From Alphaproteobacteria bacterium (GTDB lineage Bacteria > Pseudomonadota > Alphaproteobacteria > UBA2136 > UBA6156): a stretch of DNA of 6,162 nt. The notes below the pieces were generated by a model that was given only the letters and a program-made list of their open reading frames with translations, ran no database searches and was not told the origin of the DNA. A program made the position numbers and the translations under genes. Shown one piece after another: positions 6,045 to 6,162 of the stretch. Position 1 is the first letter of the stretch; the number at the start of each line of letters is the position of its first letter. The stretch covers positions 1 through 6,162 of the forward strand of contig JAIXXE010000024.1 in assembly GCA_027490875.1 (NCBI GenBank), read 5' to 3'.

Positions 6045-6050
6045 TATACA
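6045..6050 (+). promoter_or_regulatory. Candidate -10 element of trpS
   Basis: TATACA (6045-6050) matches TATAAT at 5/6 positions and lies 9 nt before the trpS ATG, so a start would fall at about 6057 and the message would be nearly leaderless. The -35 region is poor (TTTTCT at 17-nt spacing). The rest of the 68-nt gap after the dehydrogenase is pyrimidine-rich and shows no convincing terminator. Confidence 0.35.
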
Positions 6051-6058
6051 GTAGGACT

Positions 6059-6162
6059 ATGCAAACCCCTACCGTCCTTACTGGCATTCAGCCCACTGGC
6101 GTTCCAACCCTTGGGAACCTGTTAGGGTTTTTTCTGCCTGCCTTAAGTCTTCAGGCCAGCCA
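6059..6162 (+). CDS. trpS: Tryptophanyl-tRNA synthetase TrpS, first 34 codons (partial)
   Basis: This class I aminoacyl-tRNA synthetase charges tRNA-Trp with tryptophan using ATP. Only the N-terminus is in view: VLTGIQPTG (residues 6-14) is the family's opening strand and loop, and TLGN (17-20) is the TrpRS form of the HIGH motif that binds ATP. The following LLGFFLPA departs from the common YLGA sequence. The KMSKS loop and anticodon domain are beyond the edge. ATG 6059 is the only start codon in the frame after the dehydrogenase stop; AGGA (6053-6056) lies only 2 nt before it, too close for a normal ribosome binding site. The identification rests on a short but distinctive segment. Confidence 0.9.
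   Translation, partial: MQTPTVLTGIQPTGVPTLGNLLGFFLPALSLQAS
6101..6133 (+). terminator. Terminator-like hairpin with T-run inside the 5' end of trpS
   Basis: AACCCT (6106-6111) pairs with AGGGTT (6124-6129) and a run of six T ends at 6133, four of them beyond the stem. An alternative hairpin, GTTCC (6101-6105) with GGAAC (6114-6118), uses overlapping bases and would exclude the first. Together they resemble an attenuator, but they lie in coding sequence (codons 15-25) and may be accidental. Confidence 0.25.

Noticed and set aside
5991..6058. Possible terminator after the dehydrogenase (CCGAG at 5996 with CTCGG at 6026)
   Set aside because: The stem is only 5 bp with a loop of about 25 nt and no proper T-run directly after it.

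Overview
The window looks like chromosomal DNA from an alphaproteobacterium. Two things point there. First, the minus-strand order is tsaB, rimI, a small regulator slot, then miaB, which is a familiar alphaproteobacterial housekeeping arrangement. Second, there is a large-type NAD-specific glutamate dehydrogenase on the plus strand. Base composition is GC-rich (hand counts near 63% in rimI), except for the small regulator gene (about 50%). Genus and species cannot be read from the sequence.

Layout. Positions 1-2050 are transcribed leftward. In order of transcription they hold tsaB (tRNA t6A synthesis), rimI (N-acetyltransferase, abutting tsaB with no gap), a 92-residue helix-turn-helix protein of unrecognised family, and the first 214 codons of miaB (tRNA ms2i6A methylthiotransferase), cut by the window edge. 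Positions 2051-2143 are a divergent intergenic region with a good sigma70-like promoter for tsaB. Positions 2144-6162 are transcribed rightward. They hold a 66-residue charged hypothetical protein, a 114-residue miniature flagellar rod/hook-like protein, a complete 1050-residue NAD-glutamate dehydrogenase, and the first 34 codons of trpS (tryptophanyl-tRNA synthetase), cut by the right edge.

How the genes relate. tsaB, miaB and trpS all serve tRNA modification or charging, and rimI modifies protein N-termini. The dehydrogenase feeds glutamate carbon into the TCA cycle. The rightward genes do not form an obvious functional operon. Most have some start-proximal structure or promoter-like sequence of their own.

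The most unusual points are these. The dehydrogenase is only about two thirds of the usual proteobacterial length: it lacks the N-terminal regulatory part but keeps every catalytic motif, and its start codon lies in a perfect hairpin. A lower-GC helix-turn-helix gene sits where a Fur-family regulator is often found. A perfect 9-bp inverted repeat surrounds a candidate -10 element upstream of the flagellar-like gene. I saw no CRISPR array, insertion sequence, tRNA, rRNA or defence system.
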